A DNA stretch of 38,908 bases from Mucilaginibacter sp. (GTDB lineage: Bacteria > Bacteroidota > Bacteroidia > Sphingobacteriales > Sphingobacteriaceae). The notes under the pieces are model-generated. The model had not been told where the DNA came from. It saw nothing but the letters and a program-made list of their open reading frames with translations, and did not search any database. Made by a program: the position numbers and the translations under genes. Position 1 is the stretch's first letter. Each line of letters begins with the position of its first letter. Below, piece after piece: positions 17,329 through 25,925 of the stretch. Location of the stretch: NCBI RefSeq assembly GCF_028288105.1, contig NZ_JAQBOI010000261.1:1-38908 (forward strand), in the 5' to 3' direction.

Positions 17329-18786
17329 TTACCAGATATAGGTAGCTACAGCACCTGCTTTTAAAGACGTGTTTACCATTTTTGAGCTATACCTGATATT
17401 GAAGTTCTGATCGGTACCGCCAGCGTTTAATACCACCAATACTTTTGAGCCATCTGTATTTTTAAAGGCTACCGTTTGGATATTGCTTAGCAGATCAGAC
17501 GCTATCCTTACCGCACCCGGCCTCACAAATTTGGATGCATGAGCAATAATATAGTAGGAAACATTACGTGTTATGCCCGTGCCTACAGTAATAGCACCCA
17601 AACAGGTTGTGCAACCGCCTACAGTATGGGGGTTCTGATTCGGATCTGAAGCCAGGTTCCATTCAATAACATTACGACTCCAATTACGGGTTGCACCTAT
17701 TATTAAATTACTAACATGCCAGGACAGATCGCCACCAAAATTACCACCGGCAAATGTAGCTTGTTCTGTAAAATATATATTTTTATCGGGGTACTGATCA
17801 TGCACAGGGCCTAATGCGTTTATATTACCACCGTAAAGATGAAAAGCAGCTCCATCAACAAAATCTGCTGTGGCTTTATCCGCAAAAATATCGGTTGCAT
17901 ACTCAGGATGATCAGCATTATGATCGTACACAATTATTTTGGTAGTGATACCGGCAGCTTTAAAAGCAGGGCCCAAATTGTTTTTAACAAACTTCCCCTG
18001 GTCAACAGATAGCATGAGCATGCTGGGATTATTATAGGCGTTAAGCGGTTCGTTTTGTGGGGTTATGGCATCAATAGTGATACCTTCGGCTTTCATGGCC
18101 TGTATATATTTTACAAAGTATTTGGCGTAAGTATCAAAATATTCGGGCTTTAAGCTGCCACCATAAAAGCTATTGTTATCCTTCATCCATGCAGGTGCGC
18201 TCCACGGGCAAGAAAGTATTTTAATATTTGGATTAATGGCCAGTATTTTTTTTAGTATCGGCAACAGATCTGCTTTCTCTTTATCCAGGCTAAAGTTTGC
18301 TAAGTCTGTATCGCCGTTTACATCGTCGTAACTAAACGTTGCGGCGCTCAAATCTGATGCGCCAAGTGTGATTCGCAAATAACTTATACCAATGTTTGTA
18401 CCATCCGTTTTAAAAAGCTCGTTCAATAATGCGGTTTTATTTGCATCGCTTAACGAATTAATAAGAGATGCACTACCACCTGTAAGCGCAAAACCAAACC
18501 CGTCAATAGGTTGATAGGTTCTTGTGTCATCTACATTAATAGTGGGGTTACCATTGGTATTTGTGTTAAATACAAGTGCAACATTCTGCTGTTTAAACAG
18601 TTGCGTTTGGTCTGCCGTGGTAAGCCACATATTAACATCTGTAGTAACTGGTGTTACAGGGGTTCCCGGCGTAACAGGAACTACCGGTTTAGGGGTAGTG
18701 CCGGGTGATGATTTACTGCAACCATATTGTACTACTGCCAAACCAATGGCTGTTATTATAAGCAGATATCGCGTAATTTTTTTCAT
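17329..18786 (-). CDS. GH30 beta-glucanase lipoprotein (probably endo-beta-1,6-glucanase)
   Basis: Surface or periplasmic glycoside hydrolase. The signal ends at Cys 23 (VQYGCSKS) and is followed by a Pro/Thr/Val linker (about 30-50). The GH30 pattern is clear: YQPIDGFGFALTGGSA (about 91) at the start of the catalytic domain, WSAPAWMK (about 195), acid/base Glu 246 in TPQNEP, and nucleophile Glu 341 in YFTEQA. A small beta-domain closes the protein. GH30 members in Bacteroidota that sit with GH16 enzymes and SusC/D pairs usually cut beta-1,6-glucan, which is the favoured substrate here; glucosylceramidase or other activities of the family are alternatives. It lies between GH16 (97-bp gap) and the multiheme cytochrome (12-bp gap). 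Confidence 0.9.
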   Translation of the reverse strand: MKKITRYLLIITAIGLAVVQYGCSKSSPGTTPKPVVPVTPGTPVTPVTTDVNMWLTTADQTQLFKQQNVALVFNTNTNGNPTINVDDTRTYQPIDGFGFALTGGSASLINSLSDANKTALLNELFKTDGTNIGISYLRITLGASDLSAATFSYDDVNGDTDLANFSLDKEKADLLPILKKILAINPNIKILSCPWSAPAWMKDNNSFYGGSLKPEYFDTYAKYFVKYIQAMKAEGITIDAITPQNEPLNAYNNPSMLMLSVDQGKFVKNNLGPAFKAAGITTKIIVYDHNADHPEYATDIFADKATADFVDGAAFHLYGGNINALGPVHDQYPDKNIYFTEQATFAGGNFGGDLSWHVSNLIIGATRNWSRNVIEWNLASDPNQNPHTVGGCTTCLGAITVGTGITRNVSYYIIAHASKFVRPGAVRIASDLLSNIQTVAFKNTDGSKVLVVLNAGGTDQNFNIRYSSKMVNTSLKAGAVATYIW

Positions 18787-18883
18787 TCTGTTAGGATGCT
18801 TTAAGCAAATTATTAGAAAAAAGAGCCCCCTATTAGCCAGGTAAGGCCAATTGATTAATATAAAAGTGACAAGGTTTAGGTTA

Positions 18884-19729
18884 TTAGTTAGTTGTCATTT
18901 TGTAAAAACGAACATAGTCTACCTGCATTGATACGGGAAAAATAGAATCGTCGACACCCTTTATGCCACCCCAATTACCACCTATAGCAAGGTTAAGCAG
19001 TACATGAAAAGGTTTATCATAAGGCCAGCCTGCTGACCCTTTACCATCGTTTGTGTAGGTAAATATCAATTTATCATCATAATAACCTTTTACAGCTGTT
19101 GGTGTCCAATCGGCTCTGTAAACATGAAACTCCGTAAAGGCAGTTGGGATACTAAGCGTACTTGATTTTGAATTACCCGCGTTATACAGTTGGTTATGCA
19201 CGCTGAAGTGAACATTATTAGGGTCGTAACCAACATGTTCCATAATATCAATTTCGCCCGAGTTTGGCCACGAGCCATAGGCATAATCATTAGGCAGCAT
19301 CCATATAGCCGGCCAAGTGCCTGTACCAGCAGGAATTTTTGCTTTCACCTCTATACGGCCATAAAGCATATCGCTCCCATTTTTTGATACCATTCTTGAC
19401 GATGTATAGTTCATGCCACCCATGCTTTCTTTTTTTGCAGTGATGGTTAGTACGCCATCTTTAATCACGGCGTTATTTGTGGTATTTGTATAATACTCCA
19501 ATTCGTTATTTCCCCAACCGCTACCGCCTACATCATAGTTCCACTTTGTTGGGTCGGGCGCACCGTTGGCATCAAACTCATCAGACCATGCAACTGTACT
19601 TTCAAAGCCATAAACTTTAGCCGGCTGTTCAATAGGTTTAAAGGGAGGTAAAACAGGCTCACTCTTTTTAGAGCATGATGCCATACTTAAAACAATTATT
19701 GGGCATACCGCTAATAACAGCTTTTTCAT
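18884..19729 (-). CDS. GH16 endo-beta-1,3-glucanase (laminarinase-like) lipoprotein
   Basis: Secreted beta-glucan endohydrolase with a jelly-roll fold. The signal peptide ends at Cys 19 (SMASCSKK). The catalytic signature GEIDIMEHVG places nucleophile Glu 159, Asp 161 and acid/base Glu 164, and the extra Met between Asp and Glu is the beta-bulge form typical of laminarinases (subfamily 3). Other family landmarks are GWGNNELEYYT, GRIEVKAKIPAGTGTWPAIWMLP and NLAIGGNWGG. The protein is a bare catalytic domain (281 residues) with no extra carbohydrate-binding module. It is separated from the PKD lipoprotein gene by a 60-bp gap containing a hairpin. Beta-1,3-glucan, or mixed beta-1,3/1,4-glucan, is the expected substrate. 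Confidence 0.93.
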   Translation of the reverse strand: MKKLLLAVCPIIVLSMASCSKKSEPVLPPFKPIEQPAKVYGFESTVAWSDEFDANGAPDPTKWNYDVGGSGWGNNELEYYTNTTNNAVIKDGVLTITAKKESMGGMNYTSSRMVSKNGSDMLYGRIEVKAKIPAGTGTWPAIWMLPNDYAYGSWPNSGEIDIMEHVGYDPNNVHFSVHNQLYNAGNSKSSTLSIPTAFTEFHVYRADWTPTAVKGYYDDKLIFTYTNDGKGSAGWPYDKPFHVLLNLAIGGNWGGIKGVDDSIFPVSMQVDYVRFYKMTTN

Positions 19730-19746
19730 ATTGTATAATTAAAGTA

Positions 19747-19777
19747 ACAAGGCTGCTTATTAAGCAAGCAACCTTGT
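19747..19777 (-). promoter_or_regulatory. Intra-operon stem-loop between PKD lipoprotein and GH16 genes
   Basis: ACAAGG (19747-19752) pairs with CCTTGT (19772-19777) and TGCTT (19754-19758) with AAGCA (19766-19770), with one C-A mismatch between the two stems and a 7-nt loop. It lies 12 bp after the stop of the last binding-protein gene, before the first enzyme gene, in the same place as the hairpins at 2752 and 33783. It is probably a partial terminator or message stabiliser. Confidence 0.65.
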
Positions 19778-19789
19778 ACCATTTATAAA

Positions 19790-20638
19790 TTAGTTTATTC
19801 CGCGCAGGGTTACTTTAGTAAACTCGATGCCGGTAAGGCCAAGGTTATTACCACCGCTTTTAATTAGCAGATACATTTTACCGGTTGTTGCAGCGGTAAC
19901 AGTATTGCCGCTACCTGCACACTGTATAGCAGATAATTTACCGTTAAATGCAGTTTTGCCGCAACCTGTCCAGGTGTTGATAGCAAGGCGTGCGCCGCCG
20001 TCGCTATAATCTGAACCACCTGGTTGTTGCTTACCAAAATAAACCTCAAACCATGTATCGCTTGCACCACTACCATCTACATTCATATCTATCTGGTATT
20101 TACGGCCGGCAACCACATCTATCGCCTGCCAAACTGCAGCATGGCCATAATTACCACCTTTAGCAACCATTTTACCATTGTCGATAGCCATTGTAACACC
20201 CGGTGATATTGTAATATGGCTCCAGAAAGCGTCATCGCTGGCTGCCATATTTGAACCAAGCACAAGGTTACCTGCAGATGGATCTGACGTAGCAACATCA
20301 ATATCCTGAGACGCGGTTTTTATTGCACCTCCCTTGCCTATTGCATGCAGCGTAACGGTATATTTTCCTGCATCCGGAAAGAACACGGTATCAGTTGCTT
20401 TACCAATAGGAGGTGTGCCACCTTCTCCAAGGTCCCACTTTACCCCTAATACGCCTTTTGTGTCAGCATTTAAAACGTAATAATTTGATTTACCAGCAAC
20501 AGGTGTAACAGTAAAAGAAGCATTCAGATCGGTTGATGTTAAGCCATTACCCTCACCAACTTCCTCGGGCTTGCAGCCCGAGGACATTGCAATAGCCATT
20601 ACACCTAAAGTGCAGGCCTTAATGATATTCAATTTCAT
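19790..20638 (-). CDS. PKD-domain surface glycan-binding lipoprotein (SusE position)
   Basis: Predicted cell-surface glycan-binding protein of the beta-glucan locus, without enzymatic motifs. The signal ends at Cys 22 (MSSGCKPE). Residues ~38-115 are a PKD immunoglobulin-like domain, seen from VKWDLGEGG and FPDAGKYTVTLHAIGKGG. The C-terminal ~160 residues read as a beta-jelly-roll of the CBM4/CBM16/CBM-like kind (FWSHITISPG, then AAVWQAIDVVAGRKYQIDMNV, and the ending LGLTGIEFTKVTLRG). It follows susD by 21 bp, so it occupies the SusE/SGBP-B slot. Binding of beta-1,3- or beta-1,6-glucan is inferred from the GH16 and GH30 neighbours. The binding domain could belong to no named CBM family. Confidence 0.8.
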   Translation of the reverse strand: MKLNIIKACTLGVMAIAMSSGCKPEEVGEGNGLTSTDLNASFTVTPVAGKSNYYVLNADTKGVLGVKWDLGEGGTPPIGKATDTVFFPDAGKYTVTLHAIGKGGAIKTASQDIDVATSDPSAGNLVLGSNMAASDDAFWSHITISPGVTMAIDNGKMVAKGGNYGHAAVWQAIDVVAGRKYQIDMNVDGSGASDTWFEVYFGKQQPGGSDYSDGGARLAINTWTGCGKTAFNGKLSAIQCAGSGNTVTAATTGKMYLLIKSGGNNLGLTGIEFTKVTLRGIN

Positions 20639-20659
20639 ATTATTTAAATAAATAGTTAA

Positions 20660-22207
20660 TTACTTAGTACCACCCCACTCTTTACTTTGCTCAAGCTTAG
20701 TGTTGCTTAAATCATTAAGTGGTATTGGCAATATTTCATGCTTACCCGCAACAAATCCTCTTGATCCTAATATAGTTGGCGCATCGCCCCAGCGTACAAG
20801 ATCAAACCAACGGTGGCCTTCACCTGCAAGCTCTAAACGCCTTTCCCTTTTCAGGTTTTCAAATGTGGCGGCTAAGTTGTGGGTTGTACCATCGTTATAA
20901 GCCCTGGTGTGTACAGCTGTCATTAAGGCGGTTGCACGGCTTAAATCACCATTACCACGTATTAAAGCTTCGGCTTCCATTAAATAAGTATCTGCTAAAC
21001 GTATTTCATACAAATTTTGCGGGTAATTCAACTCAGGTGCACCCCCACCAGTGGTTTTATCAGATAAATGACCTGCAAATTTGCCAAGGAAGTACCCGGT
21101 ATTCATATAACCGGCTGTATAATTGGCTATGCCATTTGCTTTTAAACTATCCAGGTTAGCTACAGTGGCTTTATTTCGCGGATCAAAATGTATGGCGTCA
21201 AACAAATTTTTGGTTACTGGCAAAAAGCTATATCCAGAAATGTAATCAGGGGCTCCGGGTAATAGTGGAGTGTACCCACGAGGGCCTACAATAATGTTCA
21301 GCACGTTACCTTCTGTACATGCTATACAGCCCCAATCGCCGGCAGACTTTGAAGAGTGGCCAACTTCTAAAACAGATTCGCTGTTAAATTTATTTGAAGT
21401 TTTCCATAGGTCGGCAAAGTTAGTTACCAGCTTATAGCCATAAGTAGCATTTGTTTGACCTGGCGTTGAACCATTTACTTCCTTAAATTCAGCCGCAGCT
21501 TCGGCCCATTTCTGTTCGTAGAGGTAAACTTTTCCTAAAAGTGCATGTACCGCGCCTTTTGTAAGGCGGCCACCTTCGGTAGCAGCATTAACTGTGGCCG
21601 GTAAATTAGGATCAGCAATAGCAGTTTTTAAATCTGTCTCTATTTGGGCATATACTTCGGCCGGTGTAGCCTGTAATACCTGATCTATCTTATCAGCGGC
21701 TACAGTCTCTTTTAATAAGGGAACATTCTTAAACAATCTAACCAGATCAAAGTAAAAATAAGCCCTTAATGCTGTAGCTTCTGATGCATATCTGCTTTTT
21801 AATGCATCATCCATAGGCACATTAGGTAATTTAGAAAGCAGCACGTTTGCGCGGAATACACCCGAGAAGCCTGCCTTCCATAATTCGTAAGATGGCCCTA
21901 CCGAAGGTGACAAGGTGTAATTTGAAAAAACCTGCAAATCGTTAATATCAGTGGAGTTGCCCCCGCCAGCATAATGATCATCAGAAGCGGCATCCATTGC
22001 ATTCTCTTTTGTTACAAAGCCACCGCCCTGCCATCCAACAACGTCATATACGGCTACTAAACCGTTAAACGCCTCTGTTTGGTTCCTATAATAATTTGAT
22101 TCCAGATCGGTACCTAAAGGCTTTACATCTAAAAAGCTTTTTTTACATGAGGTTACGCCTATGGCACCTATTAAAAAAAACGATAAATATTTTATACTCT
22201 TTTTCAT
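20660..22207 (-). CDS. SusD/RagB-family lipoprotein (beta-glucan locus)
   Basis: Lid and glycan-capture lipoprotein partner of the STN-SusC encoded just upstream. I chose the ATG at 22207 (MKKSIKYL) because it gives a clean lipoprotein signal with Cys 21 (GVTSCKKS) and a 13-bp gap to susC; the longer reading frame to 22234 would overlap the susC stop with nine non-signal residues. SusD landmarks include DVKPLGTDLESNYY at the N-terminus, SEATALRAYFYFDLVRLF in the first TPR helices, YEIRLADTYLMEAEALIRG, and LKRERRLELAGEGHRWFDLV near the C-terminus. The length of 515 residues is normal. Substrate specificity comes from context. Confidence 0.94.
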   Translation of the reverse strand: MKKSIKYLSFFLIGAIGVTSCKKSFLDVKPLGTDLESNYYRNQTEAFNGLVAVYDVVGWQGGGFVTKENAMDAASDDHYAGGGNSTDINDLQVFSNYTLSPSVGPSYELWKAGFSGVFRANVLLSKLPNVPMDDALKSRYASEATALRAYFYFDLVRLFKNVPLLKETVAADKIDQVLQATPAEVYAQIETDLKTAIADPNLPATVNAATEGGRLTKGAVHALLGKVYLYEQKWAEAAAEFKEVNGSTPGQTNATYGYKLVTNFADLWKTSNKFNSESVLEVGHSSKSAGDWGCIACTEGNVLNIIVGPRGYTPLLPGAPDYISGYSFLPVTKNLFDAIHFDPRNKATVANLDSLKANGIANYTAGYMNTGYFLGKFAGHLSDKTTGGGAPELNYPQNLYEIRLADTYLMEAEALIRGNGDLSRATALMTAVHTRAYNDGTTHNLAATFENLKRERRLELAGEGHRWFDLVRWGDAPTILGSRGFVAGKHEILPIPLNDLSNTKLEQSKEWGGTK

Positions 22208-22220
22208 TTCTTTATTTAAA

Positions 22221-25200
22221 TTAAAATCCAACACTTAACCCTATCATAAATGAACGCGCCTGCGGATAAAAACCACGATCAATACTATAGCTACCACCAC
22301 CAATCTCTGGGTCGTAACCTGTATATTTAGTAAAGGTTAACAGGTTTTCACCTGTTACATATACTCTTGCCCTTCTCATGCCTATTTTGCTGATCAATGT
22401 TTTTGGAAGTGTATATCCTAATTGCAGCACTTTGATACGGAAGTAAGATCCATCTTCCAGATAATAACTCGAATTAGATGTGGTGTTGTTATTAGGGTCG
22501 CCATCTACAACACGGGGCTCGGTATTAGATGTACCCGGACCGGTCCACCTGTTTAAGCGTTTCGTTGTAAAGTTTGAGTTGCTAATATCAAGGCGGTGCA
22601 ATCCCTGAAAAATTTTATTCCCGGCTTGTCCTTGTCCAAATATTACAACATCAAAGCTTTTGTAGGCAGCATTAAATGTTAAACCATAAGTCCATGTTGG
22701 TGTTGGGTTACCAATAAACGTACGGTCCTTATTATCAATAGAGCCATTACCGTCTAAATCTGCCCATTTAAAATCACCAGGTTTAGCATTTGGCTGAATT
22801 TTAGTTCCGGTAGCCGATACATAGCTATCAACTTCTGCCTGTGTTTGAAATATTCCGAGGTTGTCATAACCATAAAAAGAGTTATATGCTTCTCCAACTG
22901 CAGTACGGGTTACGCCATCCCGTATACCTTGAAAACCGCTGCCATCTCTAAATTTAATTCCGTTAGATAAAAACGTAACGTTATTTTTTATGTGCGAGAT
23001 ATTACCGTTAACATTAAAGTTAAAGTCGCCCACTTTTTTATGATAAGCCAGTTCAAGTTCAACACCTGTATTTTCCATATCACCAATATTGGTTGCCGGA
23101 TTAGAAATAGCACCAACATACAGCGGAATTTGAGGATTTTGAAGTATGCCCGAGGTTTTTTTCTTAAACCACTCCAACGTCAGGTTAAAATCGTTAAGTA
23201 ATACCATATCAACACCTACGTTAGTTTGTGCAGTTTCTTCCCAATGTAAGTTAGGGTTTGATGGTGCGTTAGGGCTATAACCGCTTATATATTCATCACC
23301 GGTACCGAAGCTATAGTTACGGCCTCCACCAACAGTAGAAAGGAATGCGTTATCGCCGATAGCATCGCTACCTACAATACCATAACCACCACGTACTTTT
23401 AAGAAATTAACAACTTCGTTTTTTGGCCAGAATTCCTCTTTTGTTGGCACCCAACCTAAAGAGAATGATGGAAAAGTACCATATTTATAATTTGCACCAA
23501 ACCTTGAAGAACCATCTCTTCTGATTATACCCTGCAATATGTAGCGCTCATCGTAATCATAATTTAAACGTGCAAATAACGAACTAATGGTATGTTCCTG
23601 GCCTTCGCCGCCTGAACCTACCCTGTTTGCCGCTGGTATGCTATAATTTAAGGATGCATCGTTAAAATTATCAACAGGGAGGTTGTAGTAAGTTACACCC
23701 TGGGTATAAGTTTTACTATCTGAATATGCTCCCTGGCCAATAAGCACGTTTATGTTATGCTTAAATATATTGCGTGTATAGGAGGCTGTATTTTCAACAT
23801 TCCAATCAAATCTTCTTGTGCTACCACGAAAGTAACTATTTTGAGATGTAACAGTAGATGAATTAAGATACGCAACCGGGTTAAAGGATTCTGACCCGTA
23901 AAACGCCATTTTAGTACCTAAAGTTGATCTTAATTTCAAACCTTTAATTGGCTCAATTTCAGCATACACATTACCTACTATATTATGTGCCCAATTGTAA
24001 TTACCCAAACGAGTTGAAATATAGGCTAATGGATTGGTGATCTCCTGGCCAACAATTGCTTGCCCGTTTGCATCAACTGATATACCATATGGGTATCCCT
24101 GGGCATTTCTTCGAACAGGATTAGTTGAATACGGACTTTTTGAAGCTACGGCTGCATCAGTTATTAATACAGGAGTAGTAGGGTCTAAGTTTAGGGCCGA
24201 ACTTAAGGGGCCTCCAAATTCGCTATTGGTGTTTCCTAAACCGATTGATTTATTGTAAGTATAACCAATATTTTCGCCAAAGTTTATCCATTTGGCGGGT
24301 TTGTAAGTTTGATTTACCCTAAAATTTATCCTTTTATACTTTGATATCTCGGTGGCTACAATACCATCCTGTTGTAGATAACCAAAAGAGGTATAATAGC
24401 TTGATTTATCTGTACCACCGCTTACACTTAGCTCATGGTTTTGACGTTTTGCACTATTGTTAAAAATGACAGACTGCCAGTCGGTACCTTTACCAAGCGA
24501 CGCAGGGTCAGCATAAGGAAGTACGGTACTACCACTTGCAGCAGCAGATTCATTCCTTAATGTTGCATACTGCGTGGCGTTCAACAAATCAAGTTTTTTG
24601 GCAGGGGCCGATGTGCCATAATAGCCCGCATAGTTGATCTGCGGTTTACCTTCGCGGCCCTTTTTAGTGGTTACCAAAATTACACCTGCAGCTGCGCGTG
24701 TACCATATATAGCTTGTGAAGCCGCATCTTTTAATACTTCAATAGATTGGATGTCTGATTGGTTTAAATATCCAATACCGCCGTTATCTACCACAACACC
24801 ATCAACAACCCATAACGGATCGTTATTATTGAATGATGTGATACCCCTCACACGTACAGTAGCACCTTCACCGGGTTGGCCATTGTTTGCTGCAATGGTT
24901 AAACCAGAGGTACGCCCCTGTAATATTTGCTCTACCCGGGTTACCGGAAGGTCTTCAAATTCTTTTGCAGTAACGCCCGATATAGCGCCGGTAGTTACAC
25001 TTTTCTTTTGCGTACCATAACCTACTACCACAACTTCGTTTAACCCTCTTACATCTTCAACCAGGGTTATCGATATAAAACCTTGTTTACCAACTGTAAC
25101 TTCGGTTTTGCGATAACTAACAAATGCTATAACTAAAACTGAGTTTTCATTAGCCACATTTAATTTAAAGTTACCGTTAACATCTGTTACAGTACCATTT

Positions 25201-25712
25201 TGAGTTCCTTTTTCAAGGATGGTAGCGCCGGGTAATGATAAACCACTTTCATCAAGCACTTTACCTGTAACGGGAATAGATGCTACAGTTTCATCTGCAT
25301 TCGCAACATTATCATTTGCAGCAGCAGCGCTCTTAGCCGCTTTAATATCAGATGGTTTTCCAAGCACAATTCTGTCCTTCAAAACCTCGTAATCAATGCC
25401 GTTACTTTTCAGTAATTCATCAAGTACGCTTTTAAGATCCTGCTTCTCAAAGTTTATAGTTACTTTTTGAGATAGGTTTACAGAGTTTTTACTGTAAATG
25501 AATTTGATGTCATTATTTTTCTGCAAGTAATTTAAAACCTCTTGTACAGAAGTCTGCTTAAACGACACACTAACCGTTTTGTCAAGTATGTTTTGAGCCT
25601 TTAAAGGGCTTGAATAAGCAATACTGCTTAATAGAACTGCTATCAGGATTTGACTAAATGTAATCTTCATGATTTTAGACCAGGGGATAGGCTTTCGTAA
25701 ACGAAATTTCAT
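22221..25712 (-). CDS. STN-domain SusC/RagA TonB-dependent transporter (beta-glucan locus)
   Basis: Outer-membrane oligosaccharide importer that also signals across the envelope. From the ATG at 25712 the protein is 1163 residues long: a signal peptide (about 15-40), an STN domain (about 45-118, including SVQEVLNYLQKNNDIKFIYS), a carboxypeptidase-D-like domain (TGKVLDESGLSLPGATI), the junction NEVVVVGYGTQKKSVTTGAI, a plug with IEVLKDAASQAIYGTRAAAG, and the barrel. STN-bearing SusC proteins contact a FecR-type anti-sigma factor, and exactly such a gene and its ECF sigma factor lie directly upstream. The frame runs on to 25781 with no credible signal before Met 24; a start at 25670 (MKITFSQ) is the other option and would still leave a signal peptide. 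A structured leader (25752-25828) precedes it. Confidence 0.94.
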   Translation of the reverse strand: MKFRLRKPIPWSKIMKITFSQILIAVLLSSIAYSSPLKAQNILDKTVSVSFKQTSVQEVLNYLQKNNDIKFIYSKNSVNLSQKVTINFEKQDLKSVLDELLKSNGIDYEVLKDRIVLGKPSDIKAAKSAAAANDNVANADETVASIPVTGKVLDESGLSLPGATILEKGTQNGTVTDVNGNFKLNVANENSVLVIAFVSYRKTEVTVGKQGFISITLVEDVRGLNEVVVVGYGTQKKSVTTGAISGVTAKEFEDLPVTRVEQILQGRTSGLTIAANNGQPGEGATVRVRGITSFNNNDPLWVVDGVVVDNGGIGYLNQSDIQSIEVLKDAASQAIYGTRAAAGVILVTTKKGREGKPQINYAGYYGTSAPAKKLDLLNATQYATLRNESAAASGSTVLPYADPASLGKGTDWQSVIFNNSAKRQNHELSVSGGTDKSSYYTSFGYLQQDGIVATEISKYKRINFRVNQTYKPAKWINFGENIGYTYNKSIGLGNTNSEFGGPLSSALNLDPTTPVLITDAAVASKSPYSTNPVRRNAQGYPYGISVDANGQAIVGQEITNPLAYISTRLGNYNWAHNIVGNVYAEIEPIKGLKLRSTLGTKMAFYGSESFNPVAYLNSSTVTSQNSYFRGSTRRFDWNVENTASYTRNIFKHNINVLIGQGAYSDSKTYTQGVTYYNLPVDNFNDASLNYSIPAANRVGSGGEGQEHTISSLFARLNYDYDERYILQGIIRRDGSSRFGANYKYGTFPSFSLGWVPTKEEFWPKNEVVNFLKVRGGYGIVGSDAIGDNAFLSTVGGGRNYSFGTGDEYISGYSPNAPSNPNLHWEETAQTNVGVDMVLLNDFNLTLEWFKKKTSGILQNPQIPLYVGAISNPATNIGDMENTGVELELAYHKKVGDFNFNVNGNISHIKNNVTFLSNGIKFRDGSGFQGIRDGVTRTAVGEAYNSFYGYDNLGIFQTQAEVDSYVSATGTKIQPNAKPGDFKWADLDGNGSIDNKDRTFIGNPTPTWTYGLTFNAAYKSFDVVIFGQGQAGNKIFQGLHRLDISNSNFTTKRLNRWTGPGTSNTEPRVVDGDPNNNTTSNSSYYLEDGSYFRIKVLQLGYTLPKTLISKIGMRRARVYVTGENLLTFTKYTGYDPEIGGGSYSIDRGFYPQARSFMIGLSVGF

Positions 25713-25751
25713 ATATTTGTTATGTTTCTTTGTTAAAAATGAGACAATTAA

Positions 25752-25828
25752 ATGCCCGGTACACCATTTTTGGTGCATCAATAGCAGGGCGTTTTAAACT
25801 TAGGAGTGCTCGTAACACTTCTAAGTTT
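25752..25828 (-). promoter_or_regulatory. Structured leader / terminator-like hairpin upstream of STN-susC
   Basis: Two adjacent structures lie between the anti-sigma gene and susC. At 25796-25828 two 13-base arms (AAACTTAGGAGTG with CACTTCTAAGTTT, one G-U pair) close a 7-nt loop, and on the minus strand the stem ends in UUU followed by UAAAA, as a terminator would. Next, CACCA/TGGTG (25762-25775) forms a small loop inside a GCCC/GGGC pair. The first could end the sigma/anti-sigma message and insulate susC, which should have its own ECF-dependent promoter. It could also belong to the susC leader. Confidence 0.55.
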
Positions 25829-25925
25829 CTTTATTTATGGGGTATCTAAACCTCAGGGCTGAGGCATTTTATGAGGGTATCTTATTCTTCATAGGCTTAC
25901 TGGGTTAATTTGGTTAGTAATTGGT

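Noticed and set aside
20776..21159. 127-codon plus-strand open frame inside the beta-glucan susD
   Set aside because: Antisense to a well supported SusD with no family-like pattern; the low stop frequency is explained by the coding bias of the opposite strand.
22208..22234. Upstream extension of the beta-glucan SusD by nine residues
   Set aside because: It would overlap the susC stop and place nine residues before the lipoprotein signal; the ATG at 22207 gives a normal signal peptide and gap.
24634..25020. 128-codon plus-strand open frame inside the STN-susC
   Set aside because: It mirrors the plug region of SusC, and its residues show no independent motif.
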